A DNA stretch of 64,000 nt from CAIWHR01 sp963781285 (lineage in GTDB: Bacteria > Pseudomonadota > Gammaproteobacteria > Burkholderiales > Casimicrobiaceae): the NCBI GenBank assembly GCA_963781285.1, contig CAWAFI010000023.1:124001-188000 (forward strand), written 5' to 3'. How positions within the stretch are numbered: position 1 is the first letter of the stretch; each line of letters begins with the position of its first letter. This document shows positions 51,635 through 60,660 of the stretch, one piece after another. Made by a program: the position numbers and the translations under genes. The notes below the pieces were generated by a model, which had not been told where the DNA came from, searched no databases, and saw only the letters and a list, made by a program, of their open reading frames with translations.

Positions 51635-52573
51635 TCAGGCGCCGATCTCGCTGAACAGCTTGCGCTTGAGATTGCCGAAGAAAGTGACCTTGCGCTTCTT
51701 CGGCGGAATATCGCGGATCGCCTTCTGCAGCGCGAACACCGATTGCGGCCGCTCGAGCGGATCCAGGCGCAGGCACCAGTCGATCACCTCGAGCACGTTG
51801 TCCGAATATTGTCCGGACCAGATCTTCTTCGCCGAGACTAGGTGGTCTTCCTGGATGCGCGCGTCGGCCGCCTGCGGCGCGAACGCGGCGAGGCAGGCGA
51901 ACATGCTCGCCCCGACGCCGTAGACGTCGGTCCACGGTCCGAGACGGTCCGGTTCGCGATATTGCTCCGGCGCGGCGAAGCCCGGTGTGTACATCGGCGC
52001 CAACTTCGGGCGGTTGGTGGTGAGCGTCTGGCGCGCGGCGCCGAAGTCGAGCAGTACGGGGCTGCCATCGGTGCGCAGATAGATGTTCGCCGGCTTGATG
52101 TCGAGGTGCAGGAGCTTGTGCGTGTGCACTTCGCGCAGTCCGTTCAGCAGGTGCATGAACACATGACGGACGAGCCGCTCCGACATCTGGTCCTGGCGCA
52201 TCTGGATCTGCTGTTGCAGCGTGCGTCCGCGCTCGTAGCGCATCACCATGTACACCGTCTCGTTGGCGCGGAAGAAATTGAGCACGCGCACGACATTGGG
52301 GTGATTGATCTTGGCGAGCGCGCGGCCTTCCTCGAAGAAACACTTCATCCCGTAGCGGAACGACGTGAGGTTCTCGGCCGACGACGCGCGGACGATGTCG
52401 CCCTCGGTGCGCAGCACGAGCGAGGAGGGCAGGTATTCCTTGATCGCGACCGGCGCCCCGGTCTCGTCGAAGGCGCGATAGACAATCGAAAACCCGCCGC
52501 GGCTGATCTGCCGGTCGATCCGGTAGTTCAGCAGCTGGTAGCCCCCGGTGAGGGCCTGGTTGGTGACGGGCAT
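51635..52573 (-). CDS. Hanks-type serine/threonine protein kinase
   Basis: A 312-residue eukaryotic-like kinase with no transmembrane segment. The glycine loop is ISRGGFSIVYRAF, the ATP lysine is in VAIKEYLP (near residue 45), the catalytic loop is LLHLDIKPANIYL (HLD in place of HRD, so not an RD kinase) and the magnesium loop is LLDFGAARQ. A P-loop-side MYTPGFAAPEQ activation segment is intact. The C-terminal basic tail (PPKKRKVTFFGNLKRKL) could bind membrane or nucleic acid. Substrates are unknown. The matching PP2C gene follows directly. Confidence 0.92.
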   Translation of the reverse strand: MPVTNQALTGGYQLLNYRIDRQISRGGFSIVYRAFDETGAPVAIKEYLPSSLVLRTEGDIVRASSAENLTSFRYGMKCFFEEGRALAKINHPNVVRVLNFFRANETVYMVMRYERGRTLQQQIQMRQDQMSERLVRHVFMHLLNGLREVHTHKLLHLDIKPANIYLRTDGSPVLLDFGAARQTLTTNRPKLAPMYTPGFAAPEQYREPDRLGPWTDVYGVGASMFACLAAFAPQAADARIQEDHLVSAKKIWSGQYSDNVLEVIDWCLRLDPLERPQSVFALQKAIRDIPPKKRKVTFFGNLKRKLFSEIGA

Positions 52574-52731
52574 GGGCGCGGATGGTAAGGGTTATCCACG
52601 GAACACGCTCGCAATTCGTGTGCCACCGTTCGCGGCACGGCTTGCGCCACCCTGGGATAACGCATACATTCTCGGCAACCCGGGACCCAATGTAAAGCCG
52701 GAAAACGTCATAAAGCTGGCAAAAACACCCC

Positions 52732-53598
52732 ATGATCGTCAGCATGACCGGGTTCGCGGCAGTTGCCGCCGATCTTCCGGGCGTTTCCCTCTCCGTCGAA
52801 TTGCGCTCGGTCAACCACCGCTATCTGGATCTCCAGTTGCGGCTGCCCGATGAGCTGCGCGGACAGGAATCGGCGTTGCGCGAGCGGATCGCCACGGAAC
52901 TGAAGCGGGGAAAGGTCGAATGCCGCATTTCGCTCAATCGTGCGGCTCCCGGCGCGGCCGCGCTCGCGGTCGATACCGCACGCGTGGCCGAGCTCGCGAA
53001 GGCGGCAGCCGACGTGGAACGGCACGTATCGGGGGCCGTGCCGCTGTCGGTGGGCGAGATCCTGCGCTGGCCCGGCGTTCTTGCCGAACCGACCATCGCC
53101 AGCGAGGAACTCGCCGCGCGCGCGCAGGAACTGGTCGGCGTCGCGTTGACCGAACTTGCCGGATCCCGCGCCCGCGAAGGTGCGAAGCTCGCCGCGGCGC
53201 TTACCGAGCGTTGTGTTGCGATCATGGTCCAGGTCGCGCGCGTCGCGCCGCGCATTCCCGCGCTTCATGCCGCCTATATCGAAAAGCTGGGCGCGCGCCT
53301 GAAGGAAGCCGGGCTGGACCCCGATCAGGACCGGCTGAAACAGGAACTCGCCCTCTTCGCGACCAAGATCGACGTCGCCGAGGAAGTGGAGCGGCTGACG
53401 ACCCACGTTGCCGAAGTTCGCCGCGTGCTCACTGCCGGCGGCAGCGCCGGGAAGCGGCTCGACTTCCTGATGCAGGAGCTGCATCGCGAAGCCAACACGC
53501 TGGGCTCGAAATCGGTGGACGCCGAGCTCTCGCAGGCATCGCTCGAGCTGAAGGTGCTGATCGAGCAGATGCGCGAGCAGGTGCAGAACCTTGAGTAG
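52732..53598 (+). CDS. yicC: YicC-family endoribonuclease-like protein
   Basis: A 288-residue protein with the invariant start MIVSMTGFAA, followed by VELRSVNHRYLDLQLRLP and the C-terminal block GKRLDFLMQELHREANTLGS. The YicC family has recently been tied to RNA cleavage and small-RNA turnover; that is established knowledge, not visible in this sequence. It faces the kinase gene across about 158 bp of shared promoter region and is followed by the gmk-rpoZ-spoT genes. Its TAG stop marks the first base of a tandem-repeat block. Confidence 0.92.
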   Translation: MIVSMTGFAAVAADLPGVSLSVELRSVNHRYLDLQLRLPDELRGQESALRERIATELKRGKVECRISLNRAAPGAAALAVDTARVAELAKAAADVERHVSGAVPLSVGEILRWPGVLAEPTIASEELAARAQELVGVALTELAGSRAREGAKLAAALTERCVAIMVQVARVAPRIPALHAAYIEKLGARLKEAGLDPDQDRLKQELALFATKIDVAEEVERLTTHVAEVRRVLTAGGSAGKRLDFLMQELHREANTLGSKSVDAELSQASLELKVLIEQMREQVQNLE

Positions 53599-54000
53599 CC
53601 GTGTGAGCGGCGAGCAGGGGACCCGGGGCCGCAGGCTCGGGGATGCGAGCACTCGCGAATCACGGCTGCGGCCGACGAACCGCCGGCGAACTTTCAAGGC
53701 GCAACTTGGAGGCCGCCGTGTGAGCGGCGAGCAGGGGCCCCGGGGCCGCAGGCTCGGGGATGCGAGCACTCGCGAATCACGGCTGCGGCCGACGAACCGC
53801 CGGCGAACTTTCAAGGCGCAACTTGGAGCCGCCGTGTGAGCGGCGAGCAGGGGCCCCGGGGCCGCAGGCTCGGGGATGCGAGCACTCGCGAATCGCGGCT
53901 GCGGCCGACGAACCGCCGGCGAACTTTCAAGGCGCAGCTTGGACGCCGCCGTGTGAGCGGCGAGCAGGGGCCCCGGGGCCGCAGGCTCGGGGATGCGAGC
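53598..54000 (+). repeat. 117-bp tandem repeat, about 3.5 copies, between yicC and gmk
   Basis: Units begin at 53598, 53715, 53831 and 53948 with GCCGTGTGAGCGGCGAGCAG; spacings are 117, 116 and 117 bp, and the fourth copy stops after 53 bp, 12 bp before the gmk ATG. Copies are almost identical; copy 1 has GGACCCGGGGCC where copies 2-4 have the perfect palindrome GGCCCCGGGGCC. Each full unit also contains GCGAGCACTCGC. Because 117 is a multiple of three, short repetitive open frames cross the units, but the one-base length change in unit 2 breaks them, so they are not taken as genes. Confidence 0.9.
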
Positions 54001-54011
54001 GGAAACCGCAC

Positions 54012-54659
54012 ATGACCGACGGCCAGCCCACCAAGGCGCCACCCGCTTCGGGCTGCCTGTTCGTGCTGGCTGCGCCGTCAGGCGGCGGCAAGACGAGTCT
54101 CGTGGCCGCGCTGCTGGAGCGGGAACCTGGCATCCGGTTGTCGGTGTCCTATACGACGCGGCCGCCGCGCCCAGGCGAAGAGGACGGTGTTCACTATCAT
54201 TTCGTCGACGAGGCGCACTTCATGGCATTGAAAGCTGCCGGCGAGTTCCTCGAGCACGCACACGTGCACGGCAACTGGTACGCGACCTCGGCGACCTGGC
54301 TCCGCTCGGAAATCGCTCGCGGTCACGACGTGCTGGTCGAGATCGACTGGCAGGGCGCGGCCCAGGTCCGCAAGCTGATCCCGGACGCAGTCCACGTCTT
54401 CATTCTCCCGCCTTCGCTCGCCTCGCTGAAGGAGCGGTTGGAAAAGCGCGGACAGGATGCCCCGGAGGTGATCGCGCGCCGTTTGGCCGCCGCCCGAGAG
54501 GAGATGCGTCACTGTGACGACTTCGACTATGTTATTATGAATCAGGACTTTGCGAGGGCCGTCGACGATCTGTCCGCGATCGTGCGGGCGGCCCGCCTGA
54601 CCGCGGCCCGGCAGACGGTGCGCCATGCGCATCTGTTGGCCCGGTTGCTCGAAAACTGA
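54012..54659 (+). CDS. gmk: Guanylate kinase
   Basis: Phosphorylates GMP to GDP, also feeding (p)ppGpp metabolism. The 215-residue protein starts MTDGQPTKAPPASGCLF and has the P-loop APSGGGKTSLVA (near residue 23), the GMP-binding SVSYTTRPPRPGEEDGVHYHF (residues about 45-65), HGNWYATSATW and VEIDWQGAAQVRK. Its 5' region is occupied by the tandem repeat, so the promoter is either in the repeat or upstream of yicC. rpoZ follows 15 bp after the stop; spoT follows rpoZ. Confidence 0.95.
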   Translation: MTDGQPTKAPPASGCLFVLAAPSGGGKTSLVAALLEREPGIRLSVSYTTRPPRPGEEDGVHYHFVDEAHFMALKAAGEFLEHAHVHGNWYATSATWLRSEIARGHDVLVEIDWQGAAQVRKLIPDAVHVFILPPSLASLKERLEKRGQDAPEVIARRLAAAREEMRHCDDFDYVIMNQDFARAVDDLSAIVRAARLTAARQTVRHAHLLARLLEN

Positions 54660-54674
54660 ACCGAAGGGGTAACG

Positions 54675-54881
54675 ATGGCCCGTATCACGATCGAAGACTG
54701 TCTCGACAAGATTCCCAACCGTTTCGAGCTGACCCTGGCGGCGACCAACCGGGCGCGCCAGATCAGCGCCGGCGCGGCGCCACTTCTGGACGCCGACCGC
54801 GACAAGCCGACCGTCATCGCGCTGCGCGAAGTCGCGGCCGGCAAGGTCGGCATCGAAATGCTGCTGAAGGCGCAGAGCTGA
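54675..54881 (+). CDS. rpoZ: RNA polymerase omega subunit
   Basis: A 68-residue subunit that assists beta' folding and forms part of the ppGpp-binding site. The family start MARITIEDCLDKIPNRFEL is followed by ATNRARQISAG, and the C-terminal VIALREVAAGKVG is complete. A GGGG-type ribosome site precedes the ATG. It lies between gmk and spoT, the standard order. A short GGGCCTGAGCAGGCCC hairpin (54888-54903) follows the stop but has no T tract. Confidence 0.95.
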   Translation: MARITIEDCLDKIPNRFELTLAATNRARQISAGAAPLLDADRDKPTVIALREVAAGKVGIEMLLKAQS

Positions 54882-54922
54882 CGCACAGGGCCTGAGCAGG
54901 CCCCAGTCGGCGGCGATGAGGC

Positions 54923-57067
54923 ATGTCGGAAATCGCGGAGTTCACCCGACACCTCGGCAATTACCTGCCGCCGCCTGACATCGCGCTCGTCGAGCGCGCA
55001 TTCAGTTTTTCGGATTCGGCCCACCGCGGCCAGTTCCGCAAGTCCGGCGAACCCTACATTACGCACCCGCTCGCCGTGGCGAGCATCCTGTCGCAGTGGC
55101 GCCTCGACGCGCAGGGCCTCGCGGCCGCGCTCCTCCACGACGTGATGGAGGACACGACGGTCACCAAGGCCGAGATCGAGTCCTCGTTCGGCAAGCCGGT
55201 CGCCGACATGGTGGACGGCGTGTCCAAGCTCGACCAGATCGAGTTCACCTCGCGTGAGGATGCGCAAGCGGAAAGCTTTCGCAAGATGCTGCTCGCGATG
55301 GCGCAGGACATCCGCGTCATCCTGATCAAGCTCGCCGACCGACTCCATAACATGCGCACGCTCGACGCGATGGCGCCGGTGCACCGCAAGCGCGTCGCGC
55401 GCGAGACACTCGACATCTACGCGCCGATCGCCAACCGACTGGGATTGAACGCACTCTATCTCGAGTTGCAGGATCTTGCCTTCAAGCACCTGAACCCGAT
55501 GCGCTACCGGATCCTCGCCAGTGCCATCAAGGCGGCGCGCGGCAACCGGCGCGAGGTGATGAATCGGCTGCTCGACGTGATCCGCGGCGGTTTTGGCAAG
55601 GCGGGCATCGCCGCGGCGGTGACGGGCCGCGAAAAGACGATCTACTCGGTCTACAAGAAGATGCGCGAGAAGCGCTACACGTTCTCGCAGGTGTTCGACA
55701 TCTACGGCGTGCGCGTGCTCGTCCCCGACACGACTGCCTGCTACGCGGCCCTCGGCGTGCTGCACAGCCTATACAAGCCGATCCCGGGCAAGTTCAAGGA
55801 CTACATCGCGATCCCGAAGGCCAACGGCTACCAGTCGCTGCACACGACGCTGTTCGGCCCATTCGGCACGCCGCTCGAGGCGCAGGTGCGCACGCACGAC
55901 ATGCACCGGATCGCCGAGGCCGGCGTCGCTGCGCATTGGCTTTACAAGTCGGGGGATGCCCTCGACCTCGCCGAGGCGCAGCGCGAGACGCATCGCTGGC
56001 TGCAGAGCCTCCTCGAGATCCAGTCCGAGTCGCGCGACTCGAAGGAATTCCTCGAGAACATCAAGGGCGATCTCTTTCCCGACGAGATCTACGTGTTCAC
56101 GCCGAAGGGCAAGATCATGGCGCTGCCGCGTGGCGCGACCGCCGTCGATTTCGCGTACGCGGTGCACACCGACATTGGCCACCACTGTGTCGCCGCGCGG
56201 ATCAACTATGAGCTCCTGCCGCTGCGCACCGAGCTGAAGAATGGCGACCACGTCGAGATCCTCACTTCGCCCACTGCGCGACCCAATCCCTCGTGGTTGT
56301 CGTTCGTCGCGACAGGCAAGGCACGCTCCCGGATCCGCCACTTCCTGAAGGGCCTGCAGCAAAAGGAATCAGCAGTGCTTGGCGAACGGCTTCTCGGGCA
56401 GGCGTTGGCCACCTTCAGGGTCGCGCCCGAAACGGTCACCTGGGAACGCTGGGAAGCGCTGCAGAAGGAGTACGGCGCCAGGAGCCAACTTGACATCCTC
56501 GCCGACATCGGGCTCGGCAAGCGGCTGTCGTTCGTCGTCGCGCAGGCGCTGACGCGCACGCCTGGCAAAGGGGGCGACGAGGCGGCGGCCCTGACGGCGG
56601 CGACGGCCGCGGCCAAGCTCTCGTCATTGACGCTGCGCGGCGTCGAGGGCGTCGCGATCCAGTACGCGAAGTGCTGCCGCCCGATCCCCGGGGATGCCGT
56701 CGTCGGGCAGTTCCGCAAGGGCCAAGGGCTCCTGGTGCACACGCGCGACTGCATCACGCTGCGCAAGCAACGCGCCGATGCCGACCAGCTTGTCGACGTC
56801 GAGTGGGCCGCCGATGTGACCGGCGAGTTCGACGCCGGGGTGCGGCTGCTTGCCTCCGACCGCCGCGGCCTGCTGGCCGACGTCGCGCTGGCGATTGCGG
56901 ATGCCGGCGCCAACATCGACAACGTATCGATGGAAAAGCCCGACGGTTCCGCGATGATCGCGATGTTCTTCAGCGTGCAGGTGCGTGACCGCCGCCACCT
57001 CGCGCACGTGATCCGCGCGATCAGGCACGTCACCGACGTGCGGCGCATCCACCGCGCCCGGACTTAG
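54923..57067 (+). CDS. spoT: Bifunctional (p)ppGpp synthase/hydrolase SpoT
   Basis: A 714-residue RSH enzyme controlling the stringent response. An intact N-terminal HD hydrolase domain contains YITHPLAVASIL and LLHDVMEDTTV. The synthetase domain (about residues 235-345) shows REKTIYSVYKKMREK, FDIYGVRVLV and YIAIPKANGYQSLHTT. TGS (IYVFTPKGKIMALPRGATA) and C-terminal ACT domains follow. Both catalytic halves keep their key motifs, so bifunctional SpoT is preferred over RelA. The start MSEIAEFTRHLGNYLP lacks a strong Shine-Dalgarno. It closes the yicC-gmk-rpoZ-spoT group; the next gene is a glucosidase starting 19 bp later. Confidence 0.95.
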   Translation: MSEIAEFTRHLGNYLPPPDIALVERAFSFSDSAHRGQFRKSGEPYITHPLAVASILSQWRLDAQGLAAALLHDVMEDTTVTKAEIESSFGKPVADMVDGVSKLDQIEFTSREDAQAESFRKMLLAMAQDIRVILIKLADRLHNMRTLDAMAPVHRKRVARETLDIYAPIANRLGLNALYLELQDLAFKHLNPMRYRILASAIKAARGNRREVMNRLLDVIRGGFGKAGIAAAVTGREKTIYSVYKKMREKRYTFSQVFDIYGVRVLVPDTTACYAALGVLHSLYKPIPGKFKDYIAIPKANGYQSLHTTLFGPFGTPLEAQVRTHDMHRIAEAGVAAHWLYKSGDALDLAEAQRETHRWLQSLLEIQSESRDSKEFLENIKGDLFPDEIYVFTPKGKIMALPRGATAVDFAYAVHTDIGHHCVAARINYELLPLRTELKNGDHVEILTSPTARPNPSWLSFVATGKARSRIRHFLKGLQQKESAVLGERLLGQALATFRVAPETVTWERWEALQKEYGARSQLDILADIGLGKRLSFVVAQALTRTPGKGGDEAAALTAATAAAKLSSLTLRGVEGVAIQYAKCCRPIPGDAVVGQFRKGQGLLVHTRDCITLRKQRADADQLVDVEWAADVTGEFDAGVRLLASDRRGLLADVALAIADAGANIDNVSMEKPDGSAMIAMFFSVQVRDRRHLAHVIRAIRHVTDVRRIHRART

Positions 57068-57085
57068 AGCTTAGTACCGGGCGGG

Positions 57086-59866
57086 GTGAGCGCGAACCGC
57101 AGCGGCGCTCCCGCGCTCGGCGAGGCATTCGCCCGATTCCGCACGAGGTTCCCGGTGACCGCAGAAGAGCAGCGACTGAAGGAAGCGCGCGAAGGAACCG
57201 CGCCGTGGCGGCGCTGGGGCCCCTACGTCAGCGAGCGCCAGTGGGGAACGGTGCGGGAGGACTACAGCCCGGACGGAACCGCGTGGGAGTACTTCCCGCA
57301 CGGCCATGCGCGCTCCCGCACCTATCGCTGGGGCGAGGACGGCATCGCCGGTATCTCGGACGACGCGCAGCGCCTGTGCTTCGCGCTCGCGCTCTGGAAC
57401 GGCGCCGATCCGATCCTCAAGGAGCGAATGTTCGGTCTGACCGGCCACGAGGGCAATCACGGCGAGGACGTCAAGGAGTACTACTTCTACCTCGACAACG
57501 TGCCGAGCCACGCGTACATGAAATTTCTCTACAAGTACCCGCAGCGGGCTTACCCGTACGCGGATCTCGTGGAGGAAAACCGCCGGCGCGGGAGAAACGA
57601 CACCGAGTACGAGCTCCTCGATACCGGAATATTCGACGACGATCGCTATTTCGACGTCTTTGTCGAATACGCGAAAGCGGCGCCCGACGACATCCTGATC
57701 CGGATCCGCGCCGTCAACCGCGGACCCGAGGCCGCGCCGCTGCATCTGCTGCCCACACTGTGGTTCAGGAATGACTGGTCGTGGTATCCCGGCAAACCGA
57801 AGCCCGTGATCGAGATCGAACGTCTGGACCGGTCCCTGTTGACGCTCAAGGCCGCACACCCTGTCGCGAGTTCGCACTGGCTGTATTGCGAAACGCCCAC
57901 CGACGTCCTGTTCACCGAGAACGAAACCAACGCGCAGCGCCTCTATGGCACGCCCAATCGCTCGCCTTTCGTGAAGGATGCGTTCCACGAGTTCGTGGTG
58001 GGTGGCCGGCACGATGCGGTGAATCCGGCCCGCGTGGGGAGCAAGGCCGCAGCGCACTATCTCCGCGCGATCGGCGCGGGCGAGACGGCCGAGATCAGGC
58101 TGCGCCTCGCCGCAGCCGGAGATCGCGTGTCGCCGCTGGGGAGCGACTTCGACGCCGCGTTCGAATTACGCCGGCAGGAAGCGGACGCGTTCTACGAGCG
58201 GGTGACGCCGTTCAAGCTTACCGACGACATGCGCAATGTCCAGCGCCAGGCGTTCGCCGGGATGCTCTGGACGAAACAGTACTATCACTACGTCGTCAGC
58301 CGATGGCTCGACGGCGATCCAGCAGGGCCGAGGCCCCCGGAAGAGCGCAATCGTGGGCGCAATCACACCTGGTGGCACGTCGCCGCAGGCGACATTCTGT
58401 CGATGCCCGACAAATGGGAGTACCCGTGGTTCGCCGCCTGGGACACCGCATTCCACGTCGTCGCCTTCGCCCTGATCGACCCGGATTTCGCCAAGAATCA
58501 GCTCCTGCTGCTGATGCGCGAGTGGTACATGCACCCGAATGGCCAGATCCCTGCCTACGAGTGGGCATTCGGCGACTGCAATCCGCCGGTCCACGCGTGG
58601 GCGGCAATTCGCGTCTATCAGATCGAACAGAAGATGTACGGCCGCGCGGACCGCGCGTTCCTCGAGCGCGCGTTCCAGAAGCTGCTGATCAATTTCACCT
58701 GGTGGGTGAACCGCAAGGACGCCGAGGGCAACAACATCTTCGAAGGCGGCTTTCTCGGCCTCGACAACATCGGCGCGTTCGACCGGAGCGAGGGGCTGCC
58801 GTCCGGTGGGCGCCTCGAGCAGGCGGACGGTACGAGCTGGATGGCGATGTACTGTCTCAACCTGCTCGCGATCTCGCTCGAGCTCGCACGCGAGGACGCG
58901 GTCTACGAGGATGTCGCGACCAAGTTCCTCGAGCACTTCGTCTACATCGGCGCCGCCGTCAATCGTGTCGGGGGGCGCGAGGGCGGGTTGTGGCACGACG
59001 CGGACGGCTACTACTTCGACGTCCTGAAGCTCCCCGACGGGCGCTGCTTCCCGATCCGGGCCAACACGATTGCGGGCCTGATTCCGGTGCTCGCCATTGC
59101 GACCAGCGGGCGTGACAGCCTGCGTCGATTTCGCGACTTCGCCGAGCGATTTCGCTGGTTTCTCGAGTTCCGTCCCGAATTGCTGAGCGGTCTCGCCGAC
59201 ATCACGCATCGCGGAGTCGAGGACCGAATCCGGCTGGCACTCGTCGACTCGCACAAGCTCCGGCGCATCCTCGAGCATGCGTTGCACGAGGATGGATTGC
59301 TTTCACCGTACGGCGTGCGCTCGGTGTCGAAGCGCCATGCGGCGAACCCGTTCGTCCTCGAACTCGACGGGCAGCGGTTCGTCCTGGACTACCAGCCTGG
59401 CGAATCGACGATACCGCTGTTCGGCGGCAATTCGAACTGGCGCGGCCCGGTGTGGTTTCCGTTGAACTTCCTGCTGATCGAGGCGCTGCAGAAGCACCAC
59501 TACTTCCACGGCGACGAGTTCAAGGTGCAATGCCCGAGCGGATCCGGCAACGAGACTACGCTCTGGGAGGTCACGACCGACCTGACACGCCGCCTGATCG
59601 GAATCTTTCTCCGCGACGAATCCGGGCGCCGGCCGGTGAACGGCGACCGCGAGAAGTTCCAGCGCGATCCCCACTGGCGCGACCTCATTCCGTTCCACGA
59701 GTACTTCCACGGCGACACCGGCGCGGGACTCGGCGCGAGCCACCAGACCGGCTGGACCGGCATCGTGGCAAAGCTGATCCAGCAGTACGGCGAGTATGCG
59801 TTGCAGGGCAAGCCGCCGCAGTTGATCGAAGAGGACGGAAGCGCAGGGAAAGCTGCAGCGAAGTGA
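57086..59866 (+). CDS. GH63/MGH1-like cytosolic glucosidase
   Basis: A 926-residue glycoside hydrolase of the GH63-like (mannosyl-oligosaccharide-glucosidase/MGH1) fold. The conserved N-terminus TAEEQRLKEAREGTAPWRRW is followed by YVSERQWGTVREDYS and LTGHEGNHGEDVKEYYFYLD. The (alpha/alpha)6 barrel carries EYPWFAAWDTAFH (probable acid region), WYMHPNGQIPAYEW and FGGNSNWRGPVWFP. No signal peptide is visible, so it probably acts in the cytosol on small glucosides; substrate is unknown. The start is a GTG at MSANRSG; a second GTG near 57154 is equally close to the conserved region. It follows spoT by 19 bp, which is odd for an otherwise unrelated function. Confidence 0.82.
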   Translation: MSANRSGAPALGEAFARFRTRFPVTAEEQRLKEAREGTAPWRRWGPYVSERQWGTVREDYSPDGTAWEYFPHGHARSRTYRWGEDGIAGISDDAQRLCFALALWNGADPILKERMFGLTGHEGNHGEDVKEYYFYLDNVPSHAYMKFLYKYPQRAYPYADLVEENRRRGRNDTEYELLDTGIFDDDRYFDVFVEYAKAAPDDILIRIRAVNRGPEAAPLHLLPTLWFRNDWSWYPGKPKPVIEIERLDRSLLTLKAAHPVASSHWLYCETPTDVLFTENETNAQRLYGTPNRSPFVKDAFHEFVVGGRHDAVNPARVGSKAAAHYLRAIGAGETAEIRLRLAAAGDRVSPLGSDFDAAFELRRQEADAFYERVTPFKLTDDMRNVQRQAFAGMLWTKQYYHYVVSRWLDGDPAGPRPPEERNRGRNHTWWHVAAGDILSMPDKWEYPWFAAWDTAFHVVAFALIDPDFAKNQLLLLMREWYMHPNGQIPAYEWAFGDCNPPVHAWAAIRVYQIEQKMYGRADRAFLERAFQKLLINFTWWVNRKDAEGNNIFEGGFLGLDNIGAFDRSEGLPSGGRLEQADGTSWMAMYCLNLLAISLELAREDAVYEDVATKFLEHFVYIGAAVNRVGGREGGLWHDADGYYFDVLKLPDGRCFPIRANTIAGLIPVLAIATSGRDSLRRFRDFAERFRWFLEFRPELLSGLADITHRGVEDRIRLALVDSHKLRRILEHALHEDGLLSPYGVRSVSKRHAANPFVLELDGQRFVLDYQPGESTIPLFGGNSNWRGPVWFPLNFLLIEALQKHHYFHGDEFKVQCPSGSGNETTLWEVTTDLTRRLIGIFLRDESGRRPVNGDREKFQRDPHWRDLIPFHEYFHGDTGAGLGASHQTGWTGIVAKLIQQYGEYALQGKPPQLIEEDGSAGKAAAK

Positions 59867-59988
59867 CGGCGTCACGCGGTACGCCATGAGTTGACAGAGT
59901 GGGCGTCATGCAGCATCGGAAGCGATCTTCCGCGCGGCTCATGTCTTGACTAACGCGATCCCGTGCTCGACGCTGGCGATGCGTGCGT

Positions 59989-60660
59989 TCAGCCAACCGG
60001 CACAGGTCGACCGCGGCGAGTATCTCCCGATGTCGCGGCGCCGGCCGCTGCCGAATGCAACGACAACGCAAGCAGGACTCCCAGCGCCACGCCAAGCAAC
60101 GTCCTCTGCAACCGTAGCGCCTGCGCGACCTCGCGCTCGGTCGCATAACCCGCGCTGATAAGCACTTCACCGAGGCGCTGGTTCGGTTGGTGCTGGTGCT
60201 CCAGTGCGTGCCGCAACTGTTCCTGCGTGATTCCGCCGGTTGCGACCAGGAGATTCCCCAGTTGCAGCGGGCCGGCCTTACTCGGACCGGACTTGCCGAG
60301 GCGCTTCTGGAACACGAGCAGAGCGCGCAGCTCCCGCTCGGTGAGCCAGCCATTGCGGACAAGGATCTCGCCCAGTCTCAGACCGGCATCGCGCTGGAGG
60401 GCGAGCGCGCTGTCGAGCTGCGCCGACGTGAGGCGGCCGGCCTTGATCAGCAGGTCGCCGAGTGGCGCACGCGGACCCGCAGCCGACGCGAGAACATCGC
60501 GGACCCCCTCCCAGCGCGCACAGATGCCCTCGACGAACCGGCGGTCCTCCGGATCGATTTCAAGTGTGCGGATCAGCTCGGCGGCGAGATCGCGGGGAAG
60601 GCGGCCCCGATCACGAAACCGATTGGCGAAATATTTGACCCGCGTGTGTTGCTTCAGCAT
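59989..60660 (-). CDS. Protein of four GspE-N-like repeats with a C-terminal hydrophobic tail
   Basis: A 223-residue protein whose residues 67-185 consist of four similar units starting LGDLLIKAGRLTSAQL, LGEILVRNGWLTERELRAL, LGNLLVATGGITQEQLRHA and LGEVLISAGYATEREVAQA. The pattern LGxLLxxxGxxTxxQLxxAL is that of the N-terminal domain of type II secretion/type IV pilus ATPases (GspE/PilB), here repeated without any ATPase. A single hydrophobic segment (LLGVALGVLLALSLHSAAA, about 187-205) could anchor it in the membrane. It is divergent from the pilus locus across a 398-bp spacer. No known function is claimed; a scaffolding or cyclic-di-GMP-binding role is speculation. Confidence 0.65.
   Translation of the reverse strand: MLKQHTRVKYFANRFRDRGRLPRDLAAELIRTLEIDPEDRRFVEGICARWEGVRDVLASAAGPRAPLGDLLIKAGRLTSAQLDSALALQRDAGLRLGEILVRNGWLTERELRALLVFQKRLGKSGPSKAGPLQLGNLLVATGGITQEQLRHALEHQHQPNQRLGEVLISAGYATEREVAQALRLQRTLLGVALGVLLALSLHSAAAGAATSGDTRRGRPVPVG

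Noticed and set aside
53591..53839. Short repetitive open frame across the 117-bp units
   Set aside because: It is open only because the unit is a multiple of three; the 116-bp step breaks it, and there is no ribosome site or homology.
54886..54904. GGGCCTGAGCAGGCCC hairpin after rpoZ as a terminator
   Set aside because: No T tract follows, and spoT is expected to be co-transcribed.
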